NCBI RefSeq assembly: GCF_016908275.1
Contig: NZ_JAFBDN010000013.1
Coordinates: 1-43,696, forward strand
Direction: 5' to 3'
DNA length: 43,696 nucleotides
DNA from: Periweissella beninensis
GTDB lineage: Bacteria > Bacillota > Bacilli > Lactobacillales > Lactobacillaceae
Shown in pieces: positions 1 through 8,778 of the stretch. The position numbers and the translations under genes were made by a program. The stretch's first letter is position 1. Each line of letters begins with the position of its first letter. The notes beneath the pieces are model-generated. The model did no database searches, was not told the DNA's origin, and saw only the letters and a list, made by a program, of their open reading frames with translations.

Positions 1-120
1 TTTGTGTGAGAACTCCAATGATACCTGATTTTTAAGTCTTGGTGTTTTTATTTTGTCATTTTTCTAAAGTGGCTAACTTGATTATAAAATTCGCCAGTTA
101 ATAATATCAGTAAATTAATA

Positions 121-729
121 ATGTTTATTATTGCAACGCTTAGTATTTTGCTTGTTCAAAATCTGGTATATACCGCAAGTTTAAACTGGAGTTCACCTAA
201 TAATATTATTGCTAGCAAGACCAATGTTAGCTATATACTTAATGGTGAAAAATTACGACAACGTTTTTATAGTAAGAATTTAGGCGCAGCTCTAAAAGTA
301 ATTTGGAAGCCAACTTCTGATTATTTACCGGTTAAGCAAGGGGCAGTAATTTTGCATCCATATAATGAATATAATATGCAAATAGCTAAAAATACGCATA
401 ATAAAAAAACAGCTACTAAAACTGGCTTACGGGTAAGTTGGATGGCTACCAAAGAAAACTATCATAATACCGGTGTAGTTAAATATGCCAATGATCGCAT
501 TTTAATAAATGGTCAGACACCAACTAAACGTCAATATTACACAACCAAGATTGGTACATTAATGGTCAGAAGTAGTCGTGGTCATAATGTCGTAACCATT
601 ACTTATAAACCATCCTTATCGATGCGCTTAGGACTTTTAATCAATTTAATAAGTTGGCTAATTTTTGGTGGTTATCTTCTCCTCCTAGGTCTTAAAAAAT
701 GGCCACAAAAGAATGCTCACCATTTTTAA
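121..729 (+). CDS. C-terminal part of a YfhO/PTPS-related-like membrane protein (probably truncated)
   Basis: The 202-residue product has a hydrophobic N-terminus (about 1-18), a soluble beta-rich stretch and one C-terminal membrane helix (about 170-192), followed by a basic tail. The soluble part ending in a helix like MRLGLLINLISWLIF resembles the C-terminal end of large polytopic YfhO / 6-pyruvoyl-tetrahydropterin-synthase-related membrane proteins. The match is by pattern only. No Shine-Dalgarno sequence precedes the ATG, and an in-frame stop lies at 85-87, so this may be the remains of a longer gene broken near or outside the left edge. A strong terminator follows. The frame is real; the function is unknown. 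Confidence 0.5.
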   Translation: MFIIATLSILLVQNLVYTASLNWSSPNNIIASKTNVSYILNGEKLRQRFYSKNLGAALKVIWKPTSDYLPVKQGAVILHPYNEYNMQIAKNTHNKKTATKTGLRVSWMATKENYHNTGVVKYANDRILINGQTPTKRQYYTTKIGTLMVRSSRGHNVVTITYKPSLSMRLGLLINLISWLIFGGYLLLLGLKKWPQKNAHHF

Positions 730-762
730 GCGCTACTTAGTAAAAAAATACTACAAAATAAT

Positions 763-797
763 AACCCCTAAGCTATGGGTTTAGCTTAGGGGTTTTT
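763..797 (+). terminator. Rho-independent terminator
   Basis: A 12-bp perfect stem (AACCCCTAAGCT at 763-774 with AGCTTAGGGGTT at 783-794) has an 8-nt loop and a short T run. It ends the membrane-protein fragment. Confidence 0.85.
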
Positions 798-918
798 GTA
801 ACTGCAAAAACGTTAAAAGTATACAGAAGTACGCCAAAAAATACTAAATAATTACTGAATTAAAACCTCTTAAAAAATATGCTGACATGGTTTAGCAAGA
901 CTACTTAATTGATAAATT

Positions 919-1671
919 TCAACTATTTTGAAGAACTTGCGAATTTAGTTGCTTCTTAGCAATAATCAAGTAGCTCGTCATCCACGGTCCCGTCCACCAA
1001 CCTACAATACCGTATGTTTTAGCCTGCTCAATTTGATAGTTTTTTGAACGTAAATAAGTAATATATTCTTTTTTATGATTTCCTGTATCAACAATAATTA
1101 AAGTACCGGAATCTTTGAGAACTCGAATAGCCTCAGATAAGGCCGTTCCACGCTTTTTCTTTGTTCGAATATTATGTAACGCCATACTAGCTGTCACAAA
1201 GTCAAAACTATGCGACCTAAATGGTAAATCAAGCATATCCGCCGTTTGTAAGGTAACAATATCTGCTAAACCCTTTTCCTGTACAATCATTTGAGTGTAC
1301 TCTAAAGTATTATTTGACTGATCCTGCTTGTGCCACAAATCAATGCCAGTTGCGTGCCCATCTTTTGCCAAACGTGTTGCGAATTTAAGTAATACAAGTC
1401 CATGACCAGTTCCTAAATCTAATATTTGACTATTCTTAGGTATCTTTAGTTGTGCCATGATATTATTCCAAATAATAACTTTTCCCCTAATAGACGTATG
1501 TAAAAAAATAATCCCACCTACGATCATTAAAATCCCATAAGTTACCATCCATCCATAATTCTTATAGTCATTTTTGAAAACTATAGCACTTATAGTTGCT
1601 AATAAACCAACTCCAATATATGCTATTGGCACTATTGGGGCATCTATAATGACTTTCTTTAACTTTTTCAT
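919..1671 (-). CDS. Membrane-anchored class I SAM-dependent methyltransferase
   Basis: The 250-residue protein has two N-terminal membrane helices (about 13-31 and 41-58) followed by a Rossmann methyltransferase domain. SAM motif I is visible as ILDLGTGHG (about 83-91), an acidic residue ends strand 2 (GIDLW), and a motif-IV-like region (DFVTASMALHNI) follows. The fold is of the UbiE/COQ5 or Methyltransf_11 type. The substrate cannot be told; the membrane anchor suggests a lipid or an envelope-proximal substrate. It lies downstream of uspA in the same direction with a 55-bp gap and an AAGGA ribosome site, so it may be the last gene of the permease-uspA unit. Confidence 0.75.
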   Translation of the reverse strand: MKKLKKVIIDAPIVPIAYIGVGLLATISAIVFKNDYKNYGWMVTYGILMIVGGIIFLHTSIRGKVIIWNNIMAQLKIPKNSQILDLGTGHGLVLLKFATRLAKDGHATGIDLWHKQDQSNNTLEYTQMIVQEKGLADIVTLQTADMLDLPFRSHSFDFVTASMALHNIRTKKKRGTALSEAIRVLKDSGTLIIVDTGNHKKEYITYLRSKNYQIEQAKTYGIVGWWTGPWMTSYLIIAKKQLNSQVLQNS

Positions 1672-1726
1672 TCAAGAACATCCTTATTCAATACAATTTT
1701 TTAATTTATACTTTATAAAATAAGCG

Positions 1727-2182
1727 TTATTCCTTATTATTTTTAATAACTAATACATCAATATTAGCTGTTCTGATAACATAATCCGTGACTGAGCCAA
1801 TGAAAACTCTTTCAACACTACCTAACCCAGTTGCCCCCATAATAATTAAGTCTGCCTGTATTTTTTGTGGCATTTCTTTGGCAATTAAGCTTTTAGGTAA
1901 ACCATATTCAACTATATATTCTACATTTTTAACCCCCGCCTGTTTAGCTTCTTCAACATATTCTTGTAGCACTGTGTTAGCATTTGTTGCAGCTTCTTCA
2001 ACCATGCTTTGATCAAACGTACCAATATTTTTAAATAATTGGGGATCAATGATGTGTACAATATACAAACGTGCTTTTTCACCATTTCTTTTAGTAGTGG
2101 CAATAGCCTTCTTTAAGGCTAAAGTAGCTTGTTTGGAGCCATCTACTGGCACTAAAATAGTATTATATTTTTGCTTTTCCAT
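1727..2182 (-). CDS. Universal stress protein, UspA family
   Basis: The 151-residue product is the usual length for a single-domain UspA protein. It begins with the strand NTILVPVDGS and ends with the ATP-loop-like pattern GATGLGSVERVFIGSVTDYVIR, which matches G-2x-G-9x-G(S/T). Nucleotide binding is therefore likely. The start is ATG at 2182 rather than the in-frame GTG three codons upstream: that GTG lies inside the ribosome site GTGAGGTG, which is 6 nt from the ATG. The gene follows the NCS1 permease after 59 bp and may be co-transcribed with it. Confidence 0.9.
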   Translation of the reverse strand: MEKQKYNTILVPVDGSKQATLALKKAIATTKRNGEKARLYIVHIIDPQLFKNIGTFDQSMVEEAATNANTVLQEYVEEAKQAGVKNVEYIVEYGLPKSLIAKEMPQKIQADLIIMGATGLGSVERVFIGSVTDYVIRTANIDVLVIKNNKE

Positions 2183-2241
2183 AATTATCACCTCACTAAT
2201 TCTAACTAAATTTTAACATAGATTTTTTTAGAATTATCTAT

Positions 2242-3594
2242 CTAATCTTTAGTATTAATCTTACTAATAATTAAATAAACAATACTAGTGACTAACATTG
2301 TCGGAAAAGTAGCACCAATTGTATCTTTAATTATTGGTAACATTGAAAAGATAAAGAATACGCCTAATCCAAGCAGCCAACTTAATAATGCAATTATATT
2401 AACACCTTTATCATACCAATACTGCCCCGCAATCTTTGTAAAAGCTGATATATCATACTTTTGATTTTTCAATAGAAAGTAGTCAGTTAAAAATATCGCT
2501 ATCTCTGGTCCTAAAAACATCCCCACTAAATCTAAAAATTGCGTAAAAGCATCTAAAAATGTTGCAAAAAATAGTGGTATAAATGAAACAATGGTTGCAA
2601 TAATGGTAACTATCCATAATGCCTGATTTAAATTAATTTTTTTAGTGAAATTTGTCAATGCTGACCCTGCTGCCATTAAATTAACTGCATTAGCCGTCGT
2701 TGATGTTATCACAATCACAATTAAAGCAATCACACCTAATCCTAATTTTGAAGCAATTGTTGATGGATCAGAATTATTTGGATCATATACATTTAGGGAC
2801 AATGCCGTTGCAATGGTTGCAAAAATACCAATAAATGCAAACCAAAACAATCCCAGACTAGCCCCTAGGAATGGAGTTACTGTCGCAGCGGTCTTTTTTG
2901 CTGCAAAACGTGAAAAATCTGCAGCAGCAGTCACCCATGCTAGATTAAACGCTGCCAATATATCAAGAGCATTACCAAAACTAAGTTTAACAACCACCTT
3001 AGGTTGCCAATTAGCAATTTGTGCAAATGATACTTGTTTAAAAACAACAATGCTTTCCCAAATAACAAATATAATTACTAAAATAATACCGATTCGTTCA
3101 ATTAATTGAACTGAGCGTTGCCCTAAAGAAATTGAGCATAAATGTAACAGTCCCATAATTAAAATGCCAATTGAAATTCCTAATAGACCATGCTGTTGAT
3201 ATGTTTTAAAGCCAAATATGTCATGTAGAATAACGCTAATAGAAATTGCTGCAATAAATGTATTTGCGGCAGTCCAACCAATAAATTGAATAACATTGAT
3301 TATTGACGGAATAAACGAACCTCTTAGCCCAAATGAAGCACGCGTAAGAGCCATTGCTGGTAACCCCGTTTTAAACCCCATATAGCTGGCTAAACCTAAA
3401 ATAATATATGAAATTATACCAGCCGTTACTAATGCAAGCGAACTCGTCCATAGGCCAGCTGCGGCAATGACACCGCCAATATACCATGTTCCATTATTAG
3501 CATTAGCGCCAATCCACGTTGCGAACATATCCCAATGATTCATTTTTCGTTGATTATCATTAATTACAGTTATTTTACCAAAATTTTTATTCAT
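2242..3594 (-). CDS. NCS1-family nucleobase permease (cytosine/uracil/purine/allantoin type)
   Basis: The product is a 450-residue, about 12-helix inner-membrane symporter of the NCS1 (CodB/PucI/FurD) family. Family features seen are the N-terminal HWDMFATWIGANANNGTWY block, the helix with GLPAMALTRASFG, and the FIGWTAANTFIAA segment of helix 3. The start is ATG at 3594, preceded by TTAGGAG. An open frame reaches 3681, but it runs through the leader. The substrate is not fixed by sequence. A PyrR-type attenuator with its own promoter lies directly upstream, which argues for a pyrimidine base such as uracil or cytosine (inference). It is followed by uspA. Confidence 0.85.
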   Translation of the reverse strand: MNKNFGKITVINDNQRKMNHWDMFATWIGANANNGTWYIGGVIAAAGLWTSSLALVTAGIISYIILGLASYMGFKTGLPAMALTRASFGLRGSFIPSIINVIQFIGWTAANTFIAAISISVILHDIFGFKTYQQHGLLGISIGILIMGLLHLCSISLGQRSVQLIERIGIILVIIFVIWESIVVFKQVSFAQIANWQPKVVVKLSFGNALDILAAFNLAWVTAAADFSRFAAKKTAATVTPFLGASLGLFWFAFIGIFATIATALSLNVYDPNNSDPSTIASKLGLGVIALIVIVITSTTANAVNLMAAGSALTNFTKKINLNQALWIVTIIATIVSFIPLFFATFLDAFTQFLDLVGMFLGPEIAIFLTDYFLLKNQKYDISAFTKIAGQYWYDKGVNIIALLSWLLGLGVFFIFSMLPIIKDTIGATFPTMLVTSIVYLIISKINTKD

Positions 3595-3633
3595 TTTTTC
3601 TCCTAAACGTATTAAATTAGTCAAAATGTATAC

Positions 3634-3664
3634 AAAAAAAGACAGCCATGTTAGCACTGTCTTT
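3634..3664 (-). terminator. Attenuator terminator hairpin before the NCS1 permease
   Basis: The stem AAAGACAG/CTGTCTTT with an 11-nt loop is followed on the minus strand by seven T. It lies in the leader of the permease, not after a gene, which is why it is read as an attenuator. Confidence 0.8.
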
Positions 3665-3751
3665 AAAAATTTAATTAACAAATTTAAGATTAACTGTGCT
3701 TTTTTTGGACTCTCTGGACCAATTTAAAAAGATATTTTTTTAATTATACCA
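3634..3751 (-). promoter_or_regulatory. Promoter plus PyrR-type transcription attenuator for the NCS1 permease
   Basis: Read on the minus strand, an extended -10 TGGTATAAT (3751-3743) is followed about 20 nt later by the hairpin TGGTCCAGAGAGTCCA (3721-3706). Its hexaloop CAGAGA and flanking UC(C).. bases match the PyrR-binding consensus ARUCCNGNGAGGYU, with stem changes that mostly keep pairing (one U-U mismatch). A terminator follows (AAGACAG...CTGTCTT, 3664-3640) with a T run. An AGCAC upstream of the terminator can pair with GTGCT in its 5' part, giving an antiterminator. This is the expected order: binding loop, antiterminator, terminator. PyrR is encoded at 13.4-13.9 kb. The PyrR assignment is inference from motif and order. 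Confidence 0.65.
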
Positions 3752-3781
3752 GTAATTTTGTTAAATACTAGCTTAATTTTT

Positions 3782-5323
3782 TTAATATACTAAAACTTCT
3801 GCAATTAAAATGCCACCACCAAAAATTAATACAAAAGCTACTACTGGCCAGACAAATTTAAACCAGTGTGAATAACGCATATCTAACATTTGCAATGTCG
3901 CCATTACTAATCCTGTTGGTGCTAAAAAGAGCATTGCGTACTGGCCAAATTGATAAGCAGTGACTACCACAAAACGTGGAATATTCACAGTATCTGCTAA
4001 TGGTGCTAATATTGGCATTGACAATACTGCTAAACCTGACGAAGATGGTACAACAAATCCTAATACAAAGAATATTAACATCATTACAATAATAAAAATA
4101 GGACCATTCATATGTGTTACTAAGTTGGATGAAAATTGAAGCATGGTATCTGAAATTTTACCATCATTTAAAATGATGTTGATTCCACGAGCTAGACCTA
4201 TAATTAAAGAAACTCCAACTAAACTTGATGCCCCATTTACAAACGCATCAACAACACCTTTTTCACCAATACCAAATTTACCCGTTGCTGTTAGGAACAT
4301 AATAGCAATCGCAAAAGTTAAAAATGATGCGGCCATCGTAGGGAACCACCATCCTTTTCCCATAACCCCCCAAACCATGATCGGGAAAGTAATTACAAAT
4401 AAAATTAAAATAATTTTTTTACGTATCGTAAAAATCGCTTGCTCTTCACTACTGGAACTTACAGACCATAGTTTTACAAATGTTTCATGATCTTCATATG
4501 AATAAGAAAATTCAGGATTTTCTTTTACCTTTTTACTGTACCAATATAAATACCCAATAACAAAAATTGCCGCAACTATACAGCCAATAATCCGCCAAAC
4601 TATTCCTTGTGTAAAATTAATACCCGCTGCATTAGATGCAATAACCACAGAAAATGGATTTATGGTTGAAAAACACGTTCCAATTGAACTAGCTAAAAAA
4701 ATAGCTCCTACACTCACTATCGAGTCATAGCCCATCGCTATAAAGACCGGTACCAATATTGGATAAAATGCAACAGCTTCTTCTTCAATACCACATAAAG
4801 TTCCACCTAGGACCATTAACACAGCTACAAAGAAAATTAGTAAAAATTCATGGCCTTTAGTTTTTTTGGTTAATGCAATTAAGCCTGATTCAAAAGCACC
4901 ACTAGCTTTAACGACACCAATTAGCCCTCCTAAAACAAAGATAAAAACCATAATATCTACAGCCTCAATAGTCCCATTAACCATACTATTTGGAATTGCT
5001 GCTACACTTGCAGGCTTTTGCTTTAACCTTTGATACGTGTTTGGAATTGAAATTGCATCCGTTATTCCGCCAGACGTAAATTGTTTAATATTAATTTTGA
5101 CGCCCAATTTATCTAATTGTGTTTGGGTTGCTGGTACGTTCTTTACAGTTCCACTAGGCTCCTTTATCTGTAATTGCGCATTATTTTGATTATATGATAG
5201 CTTTGCATAGCTACCAGCTGGAATGGTCCACGTAGCAATCACTGCTAAAATAGTTAATACAAACAAAATTACAAATGCGCCCGGCATTTTCAGTTTAAAT
5301 TTCTTATTTCTAATATTTTTCAT
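3782..5323 (-). CDS. YfcC-family (DcuC/ArcD-like) amino-acid exchanger
   Basis: The 513-residue polytopic membrane protein belongs to the YfcC / C4-dicarboxylate anaerobic carrier family (PF03606 type). It has an N-terminal helix after KMPGAFVILFVLTIL and a roughly 55-residue external loop. A GGLIGVVKASGAFESGLIALTKK segment and a VVPSSSGLAVLSMPILAPLAD segment near the C-terminus are also typical. Members in streptococcal arginine-deiminase loci act as arginine/ornithine exchangers. Here it follows arcB-arcC, so citrulline/ornithine or arginine/ornithine exchange is the likely role (inference). A ribosome site AAAAAGGGG precedes the ATG. A hairpin between arcC and this gene may lower its transcription relative to arcBC. 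Confidence 0.85.
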   Translation of the reverse strand: MKNIRNKKFKLKMPGAFVILFVLTILAVIATWTIPAGSYAKLSYNQNNAQLQIKEPSGTVKNVPATQTQLDKLGVKINIKQFTSGGITDAISIPNTYQRLKQKPASVAAIPNSMVNGTIEAVDIMVFIFVLGGLIGVVKASGAFESGLIALTKKTKGHEFLLIFFVAVLMVLGGTLCGIEEEAVAFYPILVPVFIAMGYDSIVSVGAIFLASSIGTCFSTINPFSVVIASNAAGINFTQGIVWRIIGCIVAAIFVIGYLYWYSKKVKENPEFSYSYEDHETFVKLWSVSSSSEEQAIFTIRKKIILILFVITFPIMVWGVMGKGWWFPTMAASFLTFAIAIMFLTATGKFGIGEKGVVDAFVNGASSLVGVSLIIGLARGINIILNDGKISDTMLQFSSNLVTHMNGPIFIIVMMLIFFVLGFVVPSSSGLAVLSMPILAPLADTVNIPRFVVVTAYQFGQYAMLFLAPTGLVMATLQMLDMRYSHWFKFVWPVVAFVLIFGGGILIAEVLVY

Positions 5324-5351
5324 GATTTAACCCCTTTTTAATTATAAAATA

Positions 5352-5391
5352 AGATTCTAGTGACAATCAATTTGTATCATCCCTAGAATCT
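5352..5391 (-). terminator. Intercistronic hairpin between arcC and yfcC-like gene
   Basis: A perfect 9-bp inverted repeat (AGATTCTAG at 5352-5360, CTAGAATCT at 5383-5391) is followed on the minus strand by TATTTTAT. It is probably a partial terminator or mRNA-stability hairpin within the operon. Confidence 0.55.
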
Positions 5392-5413
5392 CATTTTATT
5401 ATTCATTCTTTAC

Positions 5414-6346
5414 TTACTTTTGGGTAATGAGGGTTCCAAGGTTGCCCGCTAATGCATCATCTAGCCGGTTTAACGAAGTAATTAAAGCGCACCGCATATT
5501 ACTTTTTTTAACGAAATTTAAACAAGCTTCAATTTTAGGTAACATACTTCCAGGTGCAAACTGACCTTCTTTAATATATATATCTGCATCTGTGCTATTT
5601 AATTTTTTTAAGACTTGTTGATTAGTCTTACCATAATTAATATATACTTCATCAACTGCCGTTAAAATAATTAATTGATCAGCATCTAAGTTATCAGCTA
5701 ATAATGCACTTGATTTATCCTTGTCAATTACCGCTGGTACACCTCGTAATCCTTGATCTGTTTTAATTACTGGCACGCCACCTCCACCACTTGCAATGAC
5801 TAAATTATTATTTTCGATTAATGTATTGATACTACTCAGTTCAATAATTTCAACAGGGCGTGGTGATGGTACAACTTGCCGATATCCACGACCAGCGTCT
5901 TCCTTGAAAATATAGTTTTTTTCTTGTTCAATTCGTCGAGCATCTTCTTGACTATAAAAGTCTCCAATAGGTTTAGTCGGATTATCAAATGCCTTATCTG
6001 TGGCATCGACGGCAACTTGTGTAATCACTGATATGACTGGTTTATCAATCTGTTGTCTTGCTAACTCATTTTGTAGACTTTGTTGTAGATGATACCCAAT
6101 ATAGCCTTGACTCATAGCACCACATTCAGGAAACGGAAACGCGGCTGTTTTATCATGTTCTGCTGCAAAATTCATTCCTAAGTTGATTGCCCCAACTTGT
6201 GGCCCATTACCATGACTGATAACAACTTTATGACCAGCTTTTACTAAGCCAATTAAAGATTTTGCTGTATTCCTAACTAATTCCATTTGTTCTTTCGGCG
6301 ATTTACCTAGTGCGTTACCGCCCAATGCTACAACAATTTTTGCCAT
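5414..6346 (-). CDS. arcC: Carbamate kinase
   Basis: The 310-residue protein has the normal family length. It shows the N-terminal amino-acid-kinase loop [10 protein letters not shown] and the segment [22 protein letters not shown] and [12 protein letters not shown] in the C-terminal half are the nucleotide and carbamate site signatures. The reaction is carbamoyl phosphate + ADP to ATP + carbamate (then NH3 and CO2), the energy-yielding last step of arginine or citrulline fermentation. It starts 14 bp after arcB with a GAGG ribosome site, so the two are co-transcribed. Confidence 0.95.
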   Translation of the reverse strand: MAKIVVALGGNALGKSPKEQMELVRNTAKSLIGLVKAGHKVVISHGNGPQVGAINLGMNFAAEHDKTAAFPFPECGAMSQGYIGYHLQQSLQNELARQQIDKPVISVITQVAVDATDKAFDNPTKPIGDFYSQEDARRIEQEKNYIFKEDAGRGYRQVVPSPRPVEIIELSSINTLIENNNLVIASGGGGVPVIKTDQGLRGVPAVIDKDKSSALLADNLDADQLIILTAVDEVYINYGKTNQQVLKKLNSTDADIYIKEGQFAPGSMLPKIEACLNFVKKSNMRCALITSLNRLDDALAGNLGTLITQK

Positions 6347-6360
6347 TATATTACCTCGTT

Positions 6361-7359
6361 TTATTCACCTAGAGTTGCAACCATTACTGCTTTAATGGTA
6401 TGCATTCTATTCTCAGCTTCTTGGAATACAACTGATGCCGCACTTTCGAACACTTCATCGGTAACTTCCATTTCTGTTAACCCATATTTCTCAGCAATTT
6501 CTTTACCGACATTTGTTTCATCATTGTGAAATGAAGGTAAACAATGTTCAAAGATAACATTGGGGTTACCAACTTTTTCCATCAACGCTTTATTTACTTG
6601 ATATGGTTTTAACAATTTAATTCGCTCTTCCCAAACTTCTGGAGCTTCACCCATTGACACCCAAACATCTGTGTAAATAACATCTGAATCCTTTACACCT
6701 TTTTCAATATCTGAAGTCACCATAATTTTTGCATTTGTTTTTTTACTAATCCTTGCTACCTTGCTCATTAGTTCATCATTTGGTTGTAACTCATTAGGAC
6801 AAACCAAATGGAAGGTCATTCCCATCGTTGCAGCTCCGATCATCAAAGCGTTAGCTACATTATTTCGTCCATCACCAACATAGGTGAAGTGCATATCCTG
6901 ATAATTTTTCTTTAAAACTTCCTTAGCAGTTAAAAAATCTGCTAACACTTGGGTTGGATGATCTTCATCAGTTAGCCCATTCCAAACTGGTACGCCAGAG
7001 TATTGAGCTAATGTCTCAACCGTTCTTTGTGAAAAACCACGATATTCTATTCCGTCATACATACCACCCAACACACGCGCTGTATCCTTAGCACTTTCTT
7101 TTTTACCCATGTGGGAGCCACTTGGTCCTAGATAAGTAACATGCGCTCCTTGATCATAAGCTGCTACTTCAAATGCACATCTCGTCCGTGTTGAACTTTT
7201 TTCAAAGATTAAAGCAATATTCTTACCTACCAATTTTTGCTTTTCAATACCAGTATACTTGGCTTTTTTCAAGTCCTCTGATAATTGTAATAAAAATGCC
7301 ATTTCCTTTGGTGTGAAATCAAGTAAGGTTAAAAAACTGCGATTACGTAAGTTAAACAT
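6361..7359 (-). CDS. arcB: Ornithine carbamoyltransferase (catabolic type)
   Basis: The 332-residue enzyme interconverts ornithine + carbamoyl phosphate and citrulline + phosphate. The carbamoyl-phosphate loop SSTRTR is at residues 55-60. DEDHPTQ, the ornithine-loop VSMGE and the catalytic HCLP are all present, so it is not a putrescine carbamoyltransferase, which lacks the SMG loop. The gene heads the arcB-arcC-yfcC unit, next to a divergent two-component system, which suggests the catabolic direction (citrulline phosphorolysis). No arginine deiminase (arcA) is present in the window. The promoter has -10 TATAAT, a cre site and direct repeats. Confidence 0.95.
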   Translation of the reverse strand: MFNLRNRSFLTLLDFTPKEMAFLLQLSEDLKKAKYTGIEKQKLVGKNIALIFEKSSTRTRCAFEVAAYDQGAHVTYLGPSGSHMGKKESAKDTARVLGGMYDGIEYRGFSQRTVETLAQYSGVPVWNGLTDEDHPTQVLADFLTAKEVLKKNYQDMHFTYVGDGRNNVANALMIGAATMGMTFHLVCPNELQPNDELMSKVARISKKTNAKIMVTSDIEKGVKDSDVIYTDVWVSMGEAPEVWEERIKLLKPYQVNKALMEKVGNPNVIFEHCLPSFHNDETNVGKEIAEKYGLTEMEVTDEVFESAASVVFQEAENRMHTIKAVMVATLGE

Positions 7360-7391
7360 TGTGTTATCCTCCTTTTTTATTTACAATTATC

Positions 7392-7450
7392 ATTATAGTA
7401 AGCGGTTTCATAAAACTTCAAAAAACTTCATGAAATCTTTCAAAAAACTT
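7392..7450 (-). promoter_or_regulatory. arcB promoter with cre site and phased direct repeats
   Basis: On the minus strand the -10 TATAAT (7397-7392) is preceded by ATGAAACCGCTTACT (7411-7397), which fits the cre consensus WTGNAANCGNWNNCW at every position. Upstream are four TGAA-containing repeats: on the plus strand TTCA at 7407, 7417, 7427 and 7439, with spacings 10, 10 and 12. The cores read TTTTWTGAA on the minus strand. The middle repeats overlap the poor -35 region (TTGAAG), as expected for an activator. CcpA repression plus activation by the adjacent response regulator is the inferred scheme. Confidence 0.65.
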
Positions 7451-7479
7451 GCTCAATTTTTATCATGGAGGCTATTTCT

Positions 7480-8778
7480 GTGTTTACTCAAACCAAATTT
7501 ATAGATTACGGTCGATCTCAAAGAATATTTATTGCAGCTATTTGTATTTCACTAGCATCTCAGGTGAATTTTCAAACATATACTCATGGTTTTATTATTG
7601 CGCTTGCACCATTAATTTTACCGATTTTTTTATATTTTAATGCCGACTTAAATCCCTTTTACTTAATCGTTAGCATCAGTATCGCATCACCATTTTTTAG
7701 AGGGATATTACTTTTCATCAGCCATCATAATTCAAATTCTCAAATTTTTACATTTATTGTTACAGATATCGCTTATTACATCTGTTATGGTGCTTTATAT
7801 TATCTACTTTATTGGCGCCGTAGTCATTGGAACAATAGTTCATTTTTATTGACTATCATCATTTGTGATTATTTAGCTAATCTTCTAGAGGTTAGTCTTC
7901 TAACCAATTTTAGCCATTATAATTATTTTTTATTTCAGTTTATTTTTATTGTGGCGTTAGTTCGTAGCATCTGTAGTTGTGTATTTGCATTTATCTATCA
8001 TTATTTTAATTTAATGATGCGCGACGACACTCATGAACAGCGTTACTATTATTTTATTTGGATTGCTGCATCAGTTAAAAGTGAAGTTTATTTTATGAAA
8101 AAGAATATTACTGAAATTGAGAATGTTATGCGCAATGCATATCTATTAAATCAAAATTTAGAAATGACTAATATAAATCATCAAAGTAAAGATATGGCTT
8201 TAGCAATTGCTCGAGATGTTCATGAGATTAAAAAAGATTATCTAAATGTTGTACGTGGTCTTGGTGATTATTTTAATGATAGTAATAACTCGACAATGAA
8301 GTTCAGTGATATTTTACGTGTCGTTGCAAGTTATATTCGTATTAACATTAAGGAACATCATTATAATATTGTTACTAACGTACAAAGTAATGTAGAAATA
8401 ATTGTGCCAAATCATTATTATTTAGTATCCATCATTTCAAATATAATGTTTAATAGTATTGACGCCTTACAAGACATTAATAATGGTATCATTTGCCTTA
8501 CTGCTGAAGATGTTGGTGAAGATATTATTATTAATATTAGTGATAATGGCAGTGGTATCGATGCTTCAATATTAAATTTAATTTTTCAACCCGGCTATAC
8601 AACAAAATTTAACATGAATACCGGTGATGTTTATCGTGGAATTGGTCTTTCCCATGTCCGTATTATTGTCGAAGAACAATTTAAAGGGGATATTTCTGTA
8701 ACCTCAACTATTAACAAAGGAACAAATTTTCAAATAACCTTGAATAAACAAAGATTAAGTCAGGAAGAACTCTTATGA
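7480..8778 (+). CDS. Sensor histidine kinase, GlnK (YcbA)-like
   Basis: The protein has about six N-terminal membrane helices (first 180 residues), a linker, and a cytoplasmic kinase core. The likely phospho-acceptor is the His in RDVHEIKKDY. The N box reads NIMFNSIDAL, the G1 box SDNGSGI and the G2 box YRGIGLSH, so the ATPase domain looks complete. The start is GTG at 7480: the upstream in-frame ATG at 7465 overlaps the ribosome site GGAGG (7467-7471), which is spaced 8 nt from the GTG. It overlaps the response regulator by 4 nt (ATGA). The partner regulator has a YcbB-type output domain, so this is a GlnK/GlnL-type system, probably sensing a nitrogen source and acting on arcB. Confidence 0.85.
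   Translation: MFTQTKFIDYGRSQRIFIAAICISLASQVNFQTYTHGFIIALAPLILPIFLYFNADLNPFYLIVSISIASPFFRGILLFISHHNSNSQIFTFIVTDIAYYICYGALYYLLYWRRSHWNNSSFLLTIIICDYLANLLEVSLLTNFSHYNYFLFQFIFIVALVRSICSCVFAFIYHYFNLMMRDDTHEQRYYYFIWIAASVKSEVYFMKKNITEIENVMRNAYLLNQNLEMTNINHQSKDMALAIARDVHEIKKDYLNVVRGLGDYFNDSNNSTMKFSDILRVVASYIRINIKEHHYNIVTNVQSNVEIIVPNHYYLVSIISNIMFNSIDALQDINNGIICLTAEDVGEDIIINISDNGSGIDASILNLIFQPGYTTKFNMNTGDVYRGIGLSHVRIIVEEQFKGDISVTSTINKGTNFQITLNKQRLSQEELL

Noticed and set aside
3706-3721. ykkC-type (guanidine/PRPP/ppGpp) riboswitch, because of GGTCC.GAGAG-like bases
   Set aside because: The other conserved ykkC blocks (ACGG and upstream helices) are absent and the element is only one short hairpin. The hexaloop fits the PyrR loop better.
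5414-7359. Agmatine deiminase-type cluster (putrescine carbamoyltransferase)
   Set aside because: The carbamoyltransferase has the VSMGE ornithine loop and HCLP, and no agmatine deiminase is present.
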